A program made the position numbers and the translations under genes. The notes below the pieces were generated by a model, which searched no databases, was not told where the DNA came from, and saw nothing but the letters and a program-made list of their open reading frames with translations. Source: Streptomyces flaveus (GTDB taxonomy: Bacteria > Actinomycetota > Actinomycetes > Streptomycetales > Streptomycetaceae). From it: a stretch of DNA of 64,000 nt. Location of the stretch: positions 22,815-86,814 of the forward strand of contig NZ_BMPQ01000034.1 in NCBI RefSeq assembly GCF_014647675.1, in the 5' to 3' direction. Below are positions 1 to 8,840 of this stretch, piece after piece; position 1 is the first letter of the stretch; each line of letters opens with the position of its first letter.

Positions 1-6
1 TCTGTC

Positions 7-2328
7 TCACTGCTGCGGGTCCACCGGGCCCGCGTCGCCGTCGCCGCCGCCGTCCCCGCCCTCTGGTGGCTCGATCGGGTCCGCCGTCGGCTCGTCCGTG
101 GGCTCCTCCGGCGTCGGCTCCTCTGTGGGCTCCGTCGGCTCGTCCGTGGGCTCCTCCGGCGGCTTCTCCGTCGTCGGCTCCTCCTGGGGCGGGGGCTCCG
201 TCGTGGGCTCCGGCGTCGTCGGCTCCTCCGTCGGCTCCGGCGGCGGCGGGGTGAACGTCGGTTGAACGCCCGAGCCCTGCTTGGTCTCCAGGTCGAACTT
301 GCTGACGTCGCCCATCGCGTTGAAGGTGTACGCGGCCCAGATCTGAGCGGGGTAACTACCGCCGGCGACCCGGCCCTTGCCCGGCAGAAGGCCGGTGGCG
401 CCCTGCAGCGTGACCTGCGCGTGCGGGGGCTTGTCGTCCTCGCCGAACATGCCGACCGAGGTGACCAGGTTCGGTGTGTAGCCGGTGAACCAGGCCGACC
501 TGTTCTTGTCGGACGTACCGGTCTTGCCCGCGACCTGCTGGCCGTCGCGGGCCGGGTTGTCGCGCACCGAGGTCCGGGCCGTACCGTCGTCGACCACGCC
601 GGTGAGTACCGAGCTGACCGTGTCGGCGGCCTCGCGGCTGATGACCGAGTCGCCGATCGCGTCCGGGATCTTGACCGTGTGGTCCTTGTGTTCGACCGAC
701 TTGATCATGGACGGGGTGACCTTCTCGCCGTGGTTGGCGAGGGTCGCGTACACCCCGGCCATCTCCATCGGGCTGGCACCCATCGAACCGAGGGTCTGCG
801 CGGGCACGGCCTGCAGGTCCGCGGTGTCCATGCCGAGATCGCCCGCGGTCTTCATGACCTGTTCCATGCCGACGTCGACGCCCATCTGCGCGAAGACGGA
901 GTTGATGGACTTGTTCATCGCCGTCTGCACGGTGACGTCGCCGTAGTCGACGTCGTCCTCGTTCGGCGGTGAGAATCCGACCTTCTTGCCGTTGTCCGTG
1001 ACGGGGCGTTTGCTGGTGCCGTCGTAGATGGTGTCCGCCGTGATCGGCGTGCCGTCCTGCGTCTCCGCTTCCTTGTCCACGGCTGCGGCGAGGATCACCG
1101 GCTTGAAGGTGGAGGCGGGCTGGTAGTCGGTGCGGGTCGCGTTGTTCGTGTAGTGCTTGAAGTAGTCGACGCCGCCGTACATCGCGACGACCCTGCCGGT
1201 CTTCGGGTCGACGGAGACGGCTCCGGCCTGGACGTCGGCGTCGACCTTGCGCTTCTTGGCGTCCAGCTTGCTGGTGAGCTGCGTCTTGACGGCCTTCTCG
1301 AGCTGCGCCTGCTTCTTCTTGTCGATGTTCAGCGTGATGGTCCAGCCGCCCGCAGTGACCATCTTCTCGGCCTCGTCCGCGTCGGCGGCCTTGCCCTGGG
1401 CGACGAGCTGCTTCTGCAGCGCACTGTTGGCCGCGTCCCACAGATAGCCGTTCTGCCCCTCCAGGCCCGGCGCGCCCTTCGGGTCCTTGGGCTCGGGGAA
1501 CTTCATGCCGTCGCGCTCGGCGGGGTCGAGCCAGTTCTCCTCGACCATGTTGTTCAGTACGTACTCCCAGCGCTGCTTGACGAGTTCCCTGCCGGTGTCC
1601 GTCGCGACCGCCCAGTCGTACTGGCTCGGGGCCTGCAACACCGCGGCGAGATAGGCGCCCTGTTCCACCGTCAGTTTGCTTGCGTCGACGCGGTAGTACG
1701 CCTGGGCCGCGGCCTGGATGCCGTACGCGGCGCGGCCGTAGTAGCTGGTGTTCATGTAGCCCGCGAGGATGTCGTCCTTGGACGTCGTGCGGTCCACCTT
1801 CAGCGAGATGACCAGTTCCTCGAGCTTGCGGGTGATGGTCTGGTCCTGCTCGAGGTAGTAGTTCTTGACGTACTGCTGGGTGATCGTCGAACCACCCTGC
1901 TTGCCCTTGCCTGAGAGGGTGTTGAAGAGACCGCGGGCGGTGCCCTTGAAGTCGACGCCGGCGTCGTTGTAGAAGGACTTGTTCTCGGCGGCGACGAAGG
2001 CCTTCTGGACGGGCTTGGGGACCTCGGCGAGCTCCACGATCTCTCGGTTGACCTTGCCCGTACGGGCCATGATCTTGCCGTCGCTGTACTGGTAGACGTT
2101 GCTCTGCTGCTGGGCCGCCGCCACTGCCTCGCTGCCCTTGGGGACGTCGATCATCAGGTACATCACGACGAAGGCAGCCATACCCAGCAGGCAGAGGCCG
2201 AAGAACGAGCCCAGGACCTTCTTCCAGGTGAAGAACCGGCGTATGCCGCTCCGCTCGGCGGAGCTCTTCGGGGCAGCTCGGCGGCGGCCACCGCCCTGCC
2301 GCGCCCGTCTCTCTTCCGCTCTTCCCAT
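7..2328 (-). CDS. Class A penicillin-binding protein (transglycosylase/transpeptidase)
   Basis: A 773-residue bifunctional peptidoglycan synthase. It polymerises lipid II and cross-links stem peptides outside the membrane. An Arg-rich cytoplasmic start is followed by one membrane anchor at about residues 39-61. The GT51 domain carries AENKSFY (about 114) and GGSTITQQ (about 145). The transpeptidase domain has all three motifs: STFK near 405 (nucleophile Ser), SIN near 473 and KTGT near 598. The last 80 residues are a low-complexity Pro/Thr/Glu tail rich in PTEEPT-like units, common in streptomycete class A PBPs. The ATG start follows from the N-terminal anchor. It is a single gene on the minus strand, with a stop six bases from the window edge. 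Confidence 0.95.
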   Translation of the reverse strand: MGRAEERRARQGGGRRRAAPKSSAERSGIRRFFTWKKVLGSFFGLCLLGMAAFVVMYLMIDVPKGSEAVAAAQQQSNVYQYSDGKIMARTGKVNREIVELAEVPKPVQKAFVAAENKSFYNDAGVDFKGTARGLFNTLSGKGKQGGSTITQQYVKNYYLEQDQTITRKLEELVISLKVDRTTSKDDILAGYMNTSYYGRAAYGIQAAAQAYYRVDASKLTVEQGAYLAAVLQAPSQYDWAVATDTGRELVKQRWEYVLNNMVEENWLDPAERDGMKFPEPKDPKGAPGLEGQNGYLWDAANSALQKQLVAQGKAADADEAEKMVTAGGWTITLNIDKKKQAQLEKAVKTQLTSKLDAKKRKVDADVQAGAVSVDPKTGRVVAMYGGVDYFKHYTNNATRTDYQPASTFKPVILAAAVDKEAETQDGTPITADTIYDGTSKRPVTDNGKKVGFSPPNEDDVDYGDVTVQTAMNKSINSVFAQMGVDVGMEQVMKTAGDLGMDTADLQAVPAQTLGSMGASPMEMAGVYATLANHGEKVTPSMIKSVEHKDHTVKIPDAIGDSVISREAADTVSSVLTGVVDDGTARTSVRDNPARDGQQVAGKTGTSDKNRSAWFTGYTPNLVTSVGMFGEDDKPPHAQVTLQGATGLLPGKGRVAGGSYPAQIWAAYTFNAMGDVSKFDLETKQGSGVQPTFTPPPPEPTEEPTTPEPTTEPPPQEEPTTEKPPEEPTDEPTEPTEEPTPEEPTDEPTADPIEPPEGGDGGGDGDAGPVDPQQ

Positions 2329-2579
2329 GGGTCCGATCCGCTCCGCTTCGCCTTCAGTGTCCGTTCAACTCACGCGTCACACAGGTTCGCCATTCAAGTC
2401 AGCTCAGCAAACTAACACCACGCGTTGCGACATAGGACGGCCGATCCCGTCTTTTCCGGACGTGACAATCAGCACCCGTCCCTAGGAACCGACGGCCGAG
2501 AGGGGCAGAAGGTTGCCCTGCACCCGTATGTGTGAACCGTCTGACGCCCGACAGTACGGGCTCTCCCGGCCCACGATGA

Positions 2580-2825
2580 TGCTCACGGACGAAGGTCAAG
2601 GCGTACGGCAACGCGAAGGTCCCGGTCTACGTGATCGTCGACCGCAAGCACGACCGCCTGCATGTACTGACCGACCTCGTGGAGGACGGGTACGACTCGC
2701 ACCGGGTCCACGCCCGAGGAGCGCACGTCGCGCTCCCCGAGTCGATCGGCGCCGAGGTCACCCTGGACGTGACCGCCGTCCTCACGGCAGCTCAGGCGGC
2801 ACCGGACCCGCGCATCCGCCGCTGA
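2580..2825 (+). pseudogene. Uma2-type endonuclease, C-terminal remnant
   Basis: The open frame reads KVKAYGNAKVPVYVIVDRKH and continues to a stop at 2825. This matches the C-terminal half of Uma2-family PD-(D/E)XK proteins, in which a 'YARAGVPEYWLVD'-like strand precedes the last third of the domain. There is a stop in frame at 2577 and no N-terminal half or start codon upstream, so it looks like a decayed 3' fragment. Uma2-like genes are very abundant in Streptomyces. The assignment rests on recognising the pattern only. Confidence 0.55.
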
Positions 2826-2979
2826 CGATCACCTCGGCGCCGCCGCCCGATCGCCCGCAGAGGACGCCCGCCCGCCGCCGAGGAACCCGAGGAGTAGGCA
2901 CCCCCACCCCGCCCCCGACCCGCGTAGCAGAACCGTGACAATCGGCCTCGACCTGCGCTCCCGTACGCCCTGCCGCCGC

Positions 2980-3024
2980 CTCTACACACCGCGTATACAC
3001 GGCGTGTATACGCGGCGTGTAGAG
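2980..3024. promoter_or_regulatory. 45-bp near-perfect palindrome, PadR operator
   Basis: The sequence from 2980 to 3024 is its own reverse complement except for one mismatched pair and the centre base. It is built from TGTATACGCG-type half sites (GCGTATACAC / GTGTATACGC). It ends 8 bp before the padR ATG and covers the place where the promoter or start of the operon must lie. PadR proteins usually bind such palindromes and autorepress, so this is very probably the operator of the downstream regulator. Confidence 0.8.
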
Positions 3025-3032
3025 TGCTCCGC

Positions 3033-3557
3033 ATGTCCATCGGTCACACCCTTCTGGGGCTCCTGGAGTCGGGACCGCGTCACGGTTACGACCTGAAGCG
3101 GGCCTTCGACGAGAAGTTCGGTCACGACCGGCCGCTGCACTACGGCCAGGTCTATTCGACGATGTCGCGGCTGTTGAAGAACGGCCTCGTGGAGGTCGAC
3201 GGCGTAGAGGCGGGCGGCGGCCCCGAGCGGAAGCGGTACGCGATCACCGAGGCGGGCGTCACCGACGTCCAGCGGTGGCTCGCGACGCCGGAGAAGCCGG
3301 AGCCGTACCTCCAGTCGACCCTCTACACCAAGGTCGTCCTCGCGCTGCTCACGCACCGGAACGCGGCCGAGATCCTAGACGCGCAGCGCTCCGAGCATCT
3401 GCGCATGATGCGGATCCTCACCGACCGCAAGCGCAAGGGCGATCTCGCCGACCAGCTGATCTGCGACCACGCCCTCTTCCACCTCGAGGCCGACCTGCGG
3501 TGGCTGGAACTCACCGCCGCCCGCCTCGAAAAGCTCGCCGAGGCGGTGATCCGATGA
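3033..3557 (+). CDS. PadR family transcriptional regulator
   Basis: A 174-residue protein with an N-terminal PadR winged helix. GHTLLGLLESGPRHGYDLKR is the usual first helix pair, and HYGQVYSTMSRL is the recognition helix and start of the wing. The C-terminal half is helical (two-helix dimerisation region, Vir_act_alpha_C type). The ATG at 3033 (MSIGHTLLG) is chosen over a GTG at 3024 that lies inside the palindromic operator. Its stop overlaps the ATG of the ABC ATPase (ATGA), so the three genes form one translationally coupled operon. It probably represses the efflux/permease pair in response to a small ligand. Confidence 0.93.
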   Translation: MSIGHTLLGLLESGPRHGYDLKRAFDEKFGHDRPLHYGQVYSTMSRLLKNGLVEVDGVEAGGGPERKRYAITEAGVTDVQRWLATPEKPEPYLQSTLYTKVVLALLTHRNAAEILDAQRSEHLRMMRILTDRKRKGDLADQLICDHALFHLEADLRWLELTAARLEKLAEAVIR

Positions 3558-4240
3558 CCCCCGAGGGTTCCCTGCTCGCCGCCGTCGACCTGCGGAAGAC
3601 GTACGGTCCGACCACCGCGCTCGACGGCGCGGAGTTCTCCATCCACCCCGGCGAGATCGTCGCGGTGATGGGCCCGTCCGGCTCCGGCAAGTCGACCCTG
3701 CTGCACTGTCTCGCCGGCATCGTGACGCCCGACTCGGGCTCGATCACGTACGACGGCCGTGAGATGGCGACGATGAACGACACCCAGCGCAGCGCGCTCC
3801 GGCGCTCGGAGTTCGGCTTCGTCTTCCAGTTCGGCCAGCTCGTCCCGGAGTTGACCTGCGTGGAGAACGTTGCCCTGCCGCTGCGCCTGAACGGCAGCAA
3901 CCGCAAGTCGGCCGAGCGCACCGCCCTGCAGTGGATGGAGCGCCTGGAGGTCGACGACCTCAAGGGCAAGCGGCCCGGCGAGGTCTCCGGCGGCCAGGGC
4001 CAGCGCGTCGCCGTCGCCCGCTCGCTGGTCACCAGCCCGCGCGTCCTGTTCGCCGACGAGCCCACCGGCGCGCTCGACTCCCTCAACGGCGAGCGCGTGA
4101 TGGACCTGCTCACGGACGCCGCCCGGTCCGCCAACGCCGCCATCGTCCTCGTCACGCACGAGGCGCGGGTCGCCGCGTACTCGGACCGCGAGATCGTCGT
4201 ACGGGACGGGAAGTCGCGGGACATGGAGCGCGTCGTATGA
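3554..4240 (+). CDS. ABC transporter ATP-binding protein
   Basis: A 228-residue nucleotide-binding subunit of the MacB/LolD (FtsE-like) type. Walker A GPSGSGKST, signature VSGGQGQR, Walker B VLFADEPTGALDS and the switch His in VTHEA are all present. The ATG overlaps the padR stop by four bases, and its own stop overlaps the start of the permease gene in the same way. Together with the next gene it should form a FtsX-type exporter or mechanotransmitter. PadR-controlled pairs of this sort are often linked to antimicrobial peptide or drug stress in actinobacteria (inference). Confidence 0.95.
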   Translation: MTPEGSLLAAVDLRKTYGPTTALDGAEFSIHPGEIVAVMGPSGSGKSTLLHCLAGIVTPDSGSITYDGREMATMNDTQRSALRRSEFGFVFQFGQLVPELTCVENVALPLRLNGSNRKSAERTALQWMERLEVDDLKGKRPGEVSGGQGQRVAVARSLVTSPRVLFADEPTGALDSLNGERVMDLLTDAARSANAAIVLVTHEARVAAYSDREIVVRDGKSRDMERVV

Positions 4241-6579
4241 ACCTGCGGGGGTGGGCCCGTGACCTGGGCCTGGGACTCAGGTTCGCATTCGCCGGCGGAC
4301 GTGAGGGGTGGGTCCGGGCCCTGCTGACCGCAACCGGCGTCGGGCTCGGTGTGGCGCTGCTGCTGCTGACCACCGCGATCCCGAACGCGCTGGCGGTGCG
4401 GCAGGACCGGGAGGAGGCCCGCAGCGACCTGCACTACGGCGACACCAACACCCACGTGCCCGAATCGGACCGCTCGCTCCTGATCGCACACACGGATACG
4501 GGCTTCCGGGACAAGGACGTCCGGGGACGTGAGCTGAAGCCGGAAGGATCGCGGGCTCCGCTGCCGCCCGGCGTCGAGAAGTTCCCGGCGGTGGGCGAGA
4601 TGGTGGTCTCCCCCGCGCTGAAGGAGCTTCTGGAGTCCGACTCCGGAAAGCTGCTGCGGGAGCGGCTGCCGCAGCGGATCGCCGGCACGATCGGCGAGAG
4701 CGGGCTGATCGGCTCGGCCGAACTCGCCTTCTACCGGGGCTCGGACGAACTCACCGACCCGGGCAGCGGTAACCGGGTGGCTCGCATCGACCGGTTCGGG
4801 CCACATGAGGCCGACGAGCCGGCGGAGAGGACGGACCCCGTCCTTCTGCTGCTGATCCTCGTGGTCTTCGTGGTGCTGCTGATGCCGGTCGCCGTGTTCG
4901 TCGCCGCGGCCGTACGGTTCGGCGGCGAGCGGCGCGACCGGCGGCTCGCGGCCCTCAGGCTGGTGGGCTCCGACAGCCGGATGACCCGGCGGATCGCCGC
5001 CGGCGAGGCGCTCGCGGGCGCGGTGCTCGGCCTGGTCCTCGGAGCCGGATTCTTCCTGATCGGACGTCAGATCGCGGGCTCGGCCGAGCTCCTCCACGTC
5101 AGCGTCTTCCCGAGCTACCTGAACCCGACGCCCACCCTCGCCCTGCTGGTCGCGATCGCGGTCCCGACGGCCGCGGTGGGAGTGACACTGCTCGCACTGC
5201 GCGGGGTCGTCATCGAGCCGCTCGGCGTGGTGCGCACCGCCAAGCCGCCGCGGCGCCGGCTGTGGTGGCGGCTGCTGCTGCCGCTGGCCGGACTCGGGCT
5301 GCTGTACCCGATGATCGGGCAGGGCCGGGACAACGGCGAGTTCAACCAGTACATGGTGACCGCCGGGGTCATCCTGCTGCTGGTCGGCATCACCGCGCTG
5401 CTGCCCTGGATCGTGGAAGCGGTCGTCGGGCGCCTCGGCTCCGGCGGCGTTGCTTGGCAACTGGCCGTACGCCGCCTCCAGTTGAGCAGCGGCACGGCGG
5501 CCCGGATGGTCAACGGCATCGCGGTGGCGGTGGCCGGGGCGATCGCCCTGCAGATGCTGTTCGCCGGCGTCGAGGGCGACTACACGGAGAACACGGGTCA
5601 GGACCTCTCGCGCGCCCAGATGACGGTTCGCCTGCGAAGCGAGGTCCCACCGGCAGAGGCCGACCAGCAGCTGAAGCAGACCAAGGGCGTACGGCACACG
5701 CTCACCCTGTCCGACGGTGCGGTGTCCGACCGGCGGAAGGACCCCGTGAACGCCGCGAACCTGACCGTCGGCGACTGCGCGGCCCTGCGCGAGGTGGCCA
5801 AGCTGCCCTCGTGCCGCGACGGCGACCTCTTCACCGTCCAGAACGCCGAGTACGACACGACCACGCCGAAGCTGGGCAAGCCCGGCCGGAAGCTCTACAT
5901 CGACCCGTCCTACACCGATTCACGGGGCAAGGAGGTCGTCTGGACGATGCCCCAGGGCATCAAGCAGGCCACGATGGGCAAGGACCCGACGGGCTGGGCG
6001 CGCGAGGGCATCCTGGCCACACCGGGCGCCCTGCCCGCGAAGGCCACGCCGGCCCTCACCGTCGGGGTCTACGTCGGACTCGACTCGTCGGTGCCGGACG
6101 CCGGCGAGTACGTACGGAACACAGCGACACGACTCGACCCGCTCGCGGACTCCACGACCATGACCGCGACCGAGCAGTCCCCGCGCTTCGCGTCCATCCG
6201 TACGGGACTGTTCGTCGGCGCGGCCTGCGTCCTGCTCCTCATCGGCGCGAGCCTGCTCGTCTCCCAGCTGGAGCAGCTGCGCGAGCGCAAGAGGCTCCTC
6301 TCCGCGCTGGTCGCCTTCGGCACCCGGCGCAGGACGCTGAGCCTGTCGGTGCTGTGGCAGACGGCGATCCCGATCGCACTCGGCCTGGCCCTCGCCTCGG
6401 CGGTGGGCCTGACCCTCGGTGCGGTCCTGCTGAAGATGTCGAGCGTCCCGGTACGTGTCGACTGGTCGAGCCTGCTGGCGATGACGGGCATCGGCGCGGG
6501 AGTCGTCCTCGTGGTGACCGTCCTCAGCCTGCCGCCCCTGCTGCGGCTGATGCGGCCGGAGGGGTTGCGCACGGAGTGA
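4237..6579 (+). CDS. FtsX-like ABC transporter permease
   Basis: A 780-residue permease with duplicated FtsX architecture. A first membrane helix (about residues 28-50) is followed by an extracellular domain. A three-helix FtsX core follows (about 205-330), then further helices around 350-440. A second large extracellular domain (about 450-650) precedes the last three helices (about 660-770). It starts with an ATG that overlaps the ATPase stop (ATGA) and is the last gene of the padR operon. A GC-rich hairpin follows directly. The substrate cannot be told from the sequence. Confidence 0.92.
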   Translation: MNLRGWARDLGLGLRFAFAGGREGWVRALLTATGVGLGVALLLLTTAIPNALAVRQDREEARSDLHYGDTNTHVPESDRSLLIAHTDTGFRDKDVRGRELKPEGSRAPLPPGVEKFPAVGEMVVSPALKELLESDSGKLLRERLPQRIAGTIGESGLIGSAELAFYRGSDELTDPGSGNRVARIDRFGPHEADEPAERTDPVLLLLILVVFVVLLMPVAVFVAAAVRFGGERRDRRLAALRLVGSDSRMTRRIAAGEALAGAVLGLVLGAGFFLIGRQIAGSAELLHVSVFPSYLNPTPTLALLVAIAVPTAAVGVTLLALRGVVIEPLGVVRTAKPPRRRLWWRLLLPLAGLGLLYPMIGQGRDNGEFNQYMVTAGVILLLVGITALLPWIVEAVVGRLGSGGVAWQLAVRRLQLSSGTAARMVNGIAVAVAGAIALQMLFAGVEGDYTENTGQDLSRAQMTVRLRSEVPPAEADQQLKQTKGVRHTLTLSDGAVSDRRKDPVNAANLTVGDCAALREVAKLPSCRDGDLFTVQNAEYDTTTPKLGKPGRKLYIDPSYTDSRGKEVVWTMPQGIKQATMGKDPTGWAREGILATPGALPAKATPALTVGVYVGLDSSVPDAGEYVRNTATRLDPLADSTTMTATEQSPRFASIRTGLFVGAACVLLLIGASLLVSQLEQLRERKRLLSALVAFGTRRRTLSLSVLWQTAIPIALGLALASAVGLTLGAVLLKMSSVPVRVDWSSLLAMTGIGAGVVLVVTVLSLPPLLRLMRPEGLRTE

Positions 6580-6581
6580 AT

Positions 6582-6602
6582 ATAGGGGGCTCCGCCCCCT
6601 AT
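6582..6602 (+). terminator. Hairpin after the padR operon
   Basis: A 9-bp perfect stem (ATAGGGGGC / GCCCCCTAT) with a 3-base loop starts three bases after the permease stop. There is no T-tract, as is usual for streptomycete terminators. Confidence 0.6.
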
Positions 6603-6605
6603 GAC

Positions 6606-6651
6606 CCCCGCTCCTCAAACGCCGGAGGGGCTGAAAATCAGCCCCTCCGGC
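6606..6651. repeat. Dispersed intergenic repeat with 14-bp hairpin
   Basis: Positions 6606-6634 are identical over 29 bp to 12775-12803. Within the element, 6621-6651 forms a perfect 14-bp stem (GCCGGAGGGGCTGA and complement) with a 3-base loop. A third, diverged copy lies in reverse orientation at 12842-12871. It can act as a second terminator for the padR operon. Confidence 0.75.
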
Positions 6652-6671
6652 CCACAGGGAAAATGTGCCGC

Positions 6672-7217
6672 ATGGCTCTCGACGCGCTGAAGTCCGCGAT
6701 CCCCGACTACGCCAAGGATCTGCGGCGGAACCTCGAATCCGTGATCGACGACAGCGAGCTGCCCCAGCAGCGGCTGTGGGGCACGGTGCTGGCCTGCGCG
6801 ATCGCCTCGCGCTCGCCCCGTGTGCTGCGTGAGCTGGCCGAGGACGCCACAGCGAAGCTCTCTCCCGAGGCGTACACGGCCGCCAAGTCCGCCGCCGCGA
6901 CCATGGCGATGACCAACGTCTTCCACCGCACACGGCATCTGCTCTCCGACCCGGAGTACAAGAACCTGCGGGCCGGTCTCCGTACGAACGTCCTCGGCCA
7001 CCCAGGTGTCGACAGGACGGACCACGAGTTCTGGTGCCTCGCCGTGTCCGCCGTCAACGGCTGCGGCGACTGCCTCGACTCCCACGAGCGGGCGCTCCGC
7101 AGGGCGGGAGTCGACCGCGGGACGATCCAGGAGGCGTTCAAGATCGCGGCAGTGATCCAGGCGGTGGCGGTCACGCTGGACGCGGAGGCGGTACTAAGCG
7201 CTCCGCTGGGTGCGTAG
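6672..7217 (+). CDS. ahpD: Alkyl hydroperoxide reductase AhpD-like protein
   Basis: A 181-residue AhpD-family protein. AhpD acts as a thiol-disulphide adaptor that keeps the peroxiredoxin AhpC reduced. The active site CGDCLDSHE supplies the CxxC pair and the conserved His and Glu. The ATG at 6672 (MALDALKSAIPDY) matches the family start. AhpC and OxyR, the usual neighbours in Streptomyces, are not beside it here. The last residues (LSAPLGA) and the stop lie in a dispersed repeat that also occurs at 27908, so the C-terminus has probably been altered by that repeat. Confidence 0.9.
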   Translation: MALDALKSAIPDYAKDLRRNLESVIDDSELPQQRLWGTVLACAIASRSPRVLRELAEDATAKLSPEAYTAAKSAAATMAMTNVFHRTRHLLSDPEYKNLRAGLRTNVLGHPGVDRTDHEFWCLAVSAVNGCGDCLDSHERALRRAGVDRGTIQEAFKIAAVIQAVAVTLDAEAVLSAPLGA

Positions 7218-7320
7218 TAATGAAACCGCGGGCCGGTGGGGGCTGGTCGCGCAGTTCCCCGCGCCCCTTTCGGGCCTGCGGCCCTCAAATGGGGTGCGGT
7301 ACCGCACCGGACTCAACCAA
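7196..7320 (+). repeat. Dispersed ~125-bp repeat, copy 1
   Basis: It runs from the GCGCTCCGCTGGGT motif at the end of ahpD, through the core CTGGTCGCGCAGTTCCCCGC (7243-7262), to a GCGGTACCGCACCGGACT tail. The same ordered modules occur at 14959-15082 (inverted) and 27908-28028, and the core alone near 24549. The inner part can fold through GCGGGG/CCCCGC arms. No ORF is present, so it looks like a non-autonomous intergenic repeat. Confidence 0.8.
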
Positions 7321-7347
7321 GGTCGCTTAGCGGAGTAGCTTCGGAAG

Positions 7348-8715
7348 CTACTCCGCTCGCGGCGTCTCCGAAGGCGGCGCCTCCACCGGAGCTGGAGCCG
7401 CAGCCGGAGCCGGCGGCCGACCCGCCCCCGGTGCCGCGTCCGTCGACGTGGCACCGTGCGGCGCCGGAGAGTGCCGTAGAGAAGCATCGCGGGAGTGCGC
7501 GCGCAGATAGCCGACCACCGTGTTCGTCACGGCGACCAGCGGCACCGCCACCACCGCGCCGCCGATCCCCGCGACCAGGCCGCCCGCCGCGACGGCCAGC
7601 ACCACCGCGAGGGGATGGACGCGGACCGCGCGGCCCAGGATGAAGGGCTGGAGGATGTGGCCCTCGATCTGCTGGACCGCCAGGACGACGGCCAGGGTCA
7701 TGACCCCGGTGAAGACGCCCTGCGTCACCAGCGCGACCACCACCGCAAGGGCACCCGACACGACCGCGCCCACGAGCGGGATGAAGGAGAACAGGAAGAT
7801 GAACACGGCGAGCGGAACGGCCATCGGGACATCGAGGAAGAAGATGCCGAGGCCGATGAACACGGCGTCGATCAGGGCCACCAGCACCGTGCCGCGGACG
7901 TAGGCGGTGAGCGTCCGCCATGCGCGCGGGCCCGCGCCCGCGACGCCGGGACGGGCGGCGGCCGGGACGAGCTTGAGCGACCACTGCCAGATGCGCTTGC
8001 CGTCGTAGAGGAGGAACAGCGTCGAGAACATCGTCAGGAGGATGCCGGTCAGCGCCTCCACGATGACCGTGACGCCCTCCAGGCCCGCCGAGGTGATCTC
8101 GTCGGTGTTCGCGCTGATCGCCTCACGCAGGTTCTTGGCGATGTCGTTGATCTGGTCCTCGGTGACATGGAACGGGCTGTTGAGCAGCCAGCGGCGCAGC
8201 TCGTCGATGCCGTCCTGGATCTCGTCGGAGAGGTTGTCGATGTTCTCCATGACCTGCCAGGTCACGAACCATCCGATGAGCCCGATGATGACGAAGCCGA
8301 GGACCGCGGTGAGCGCGGTGGCGAGCCCGCGCGGAACCCCGTACCGCTGCAGACGGGCCACCGTGGGCTGGAGCAGCGCGGTGATGAGCAGCGCGGCCAC
8401 GAAGGCGAGGACGACGAGCTGTACGGCGCTGATGATCCGCATCAGCACCCAGAGGGTGCCCGCGAGAACGAGCAGCCGCCAGCCGGCCTCGGCGGCGACC
8501 CGCATCCCCCACGGCACGGCCGCGGCGGGATCGGGGCGGGGAGGAGCGACGGCAGGGGCGTACGGAGGCGGGGGCGGCACGTGATCGGGAGCGGCCGGCC
8601 CGGAGTCCTCCTGGACGTCCTTCTCGGCCTCGGCGCGACGCCGCTCCTCCAACCGCTCTCCCATGCGGGTGAACCCGGCACCGACCCGGCCGAGCCACCC
8701 TGGCACTCGCGACAT
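7348..8715 (-). CDS. AI-2E family transporter (PerM/YdiK-like)
   Basis: A 455-residue polytopic membrane protein of the AI-2E/TqsA-PerM family. A Pro-rich cytoplasmic N-terminus (about residues 1-70) precedes paired helices (VLMRIISAVQLVVLAFVAAL), a long amphipathic middle (about 150-230), and C-terminal helices with AVFIFLFSFIPLVGAVVSG, the usual conserved hydrophobic block. A low-complexity Ala/Pro tail follows. The ATG at 8715 has GAGGGCGG just upstream; a start 66 bases further out is less likely. Members export small molecules or ions (some act as Na+/H+ antiporters). The substrate here is unknown. Confidence 0.88.
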   Translation of the reverse strand: MSRVPGWLGRVGAGFTRMGERLEERRRAEAEKDVQEDSGPAAPDHVPPPPPYAPAVAPPRPDPAAAVPWGMRVAAEAGWRLLVLAGTLWVLMRIISAVQLVVLAFVAALLITALLQPTVARLQRYGVPRGLATALTAVLGFVIIGLIGWFVTWQVMENIDNLSDEIQDGIDELRRWLLNSPFHVTEDQINDIAKNLREAISANTDEITSAGLEGVTVIVEALTGILLTMFSTLFLLYDGKRIWQWSLKLVPAAARPGVAGAGPRAWRTLTAYVRGTVLVALIDAVFIGLGIFFLDVPMAVPLAVFIFLFSFIPLVGAVVSGALAVVVALVTQGVFTGVMTLAVVLAVQQIEGHILQPFILGRAVRVHPLAVVLAVAAGGLVAGIGGAVVAVPLVAVTNTVVGYLRAHSRDASLRHSPAPHGATSTDAAPGAGRPPAPAAAPAPVEAPPSETPRAE

Positions 8716-8787
8716 GATCCGCCCTCTTCCCCCTAAGCCACCCACCACTCCCCCCTGGAGTTGTCGCGTCCGACCGTACATGCGGAA

Positions 8788-8816
8788 AGCCCCTCACCGA
8801 AGGACGGTGAGGGGCT
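8788..8816 (-). terminator. Terminator of the SLT-domain gene
   Basis: A perfect 12-bp stem (AGCCCCTCACCG / CGGTGAGGGGCT) with a 5-base loop lies 25 bp beyond the stop of the minus-strand gene at 8841. It stands between that gene and the AI-2E-type gene. Confidence 0.8.
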
Positions 8817-8840
8817 CCGCGAGGTTGAGCGGCGAGCGGG

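Noticed and set aside
3511..5697. Long minus-strand open frame antisense to the ABC operon
   Set aside because: It follows the third-position G/C bias of the real plus-strand genes, is rich in His, Gln, Arg and Asp of low complexity, and has no family features. The same applies to other long antisense frames, such as those over 48347-50308 and 60608-63337.
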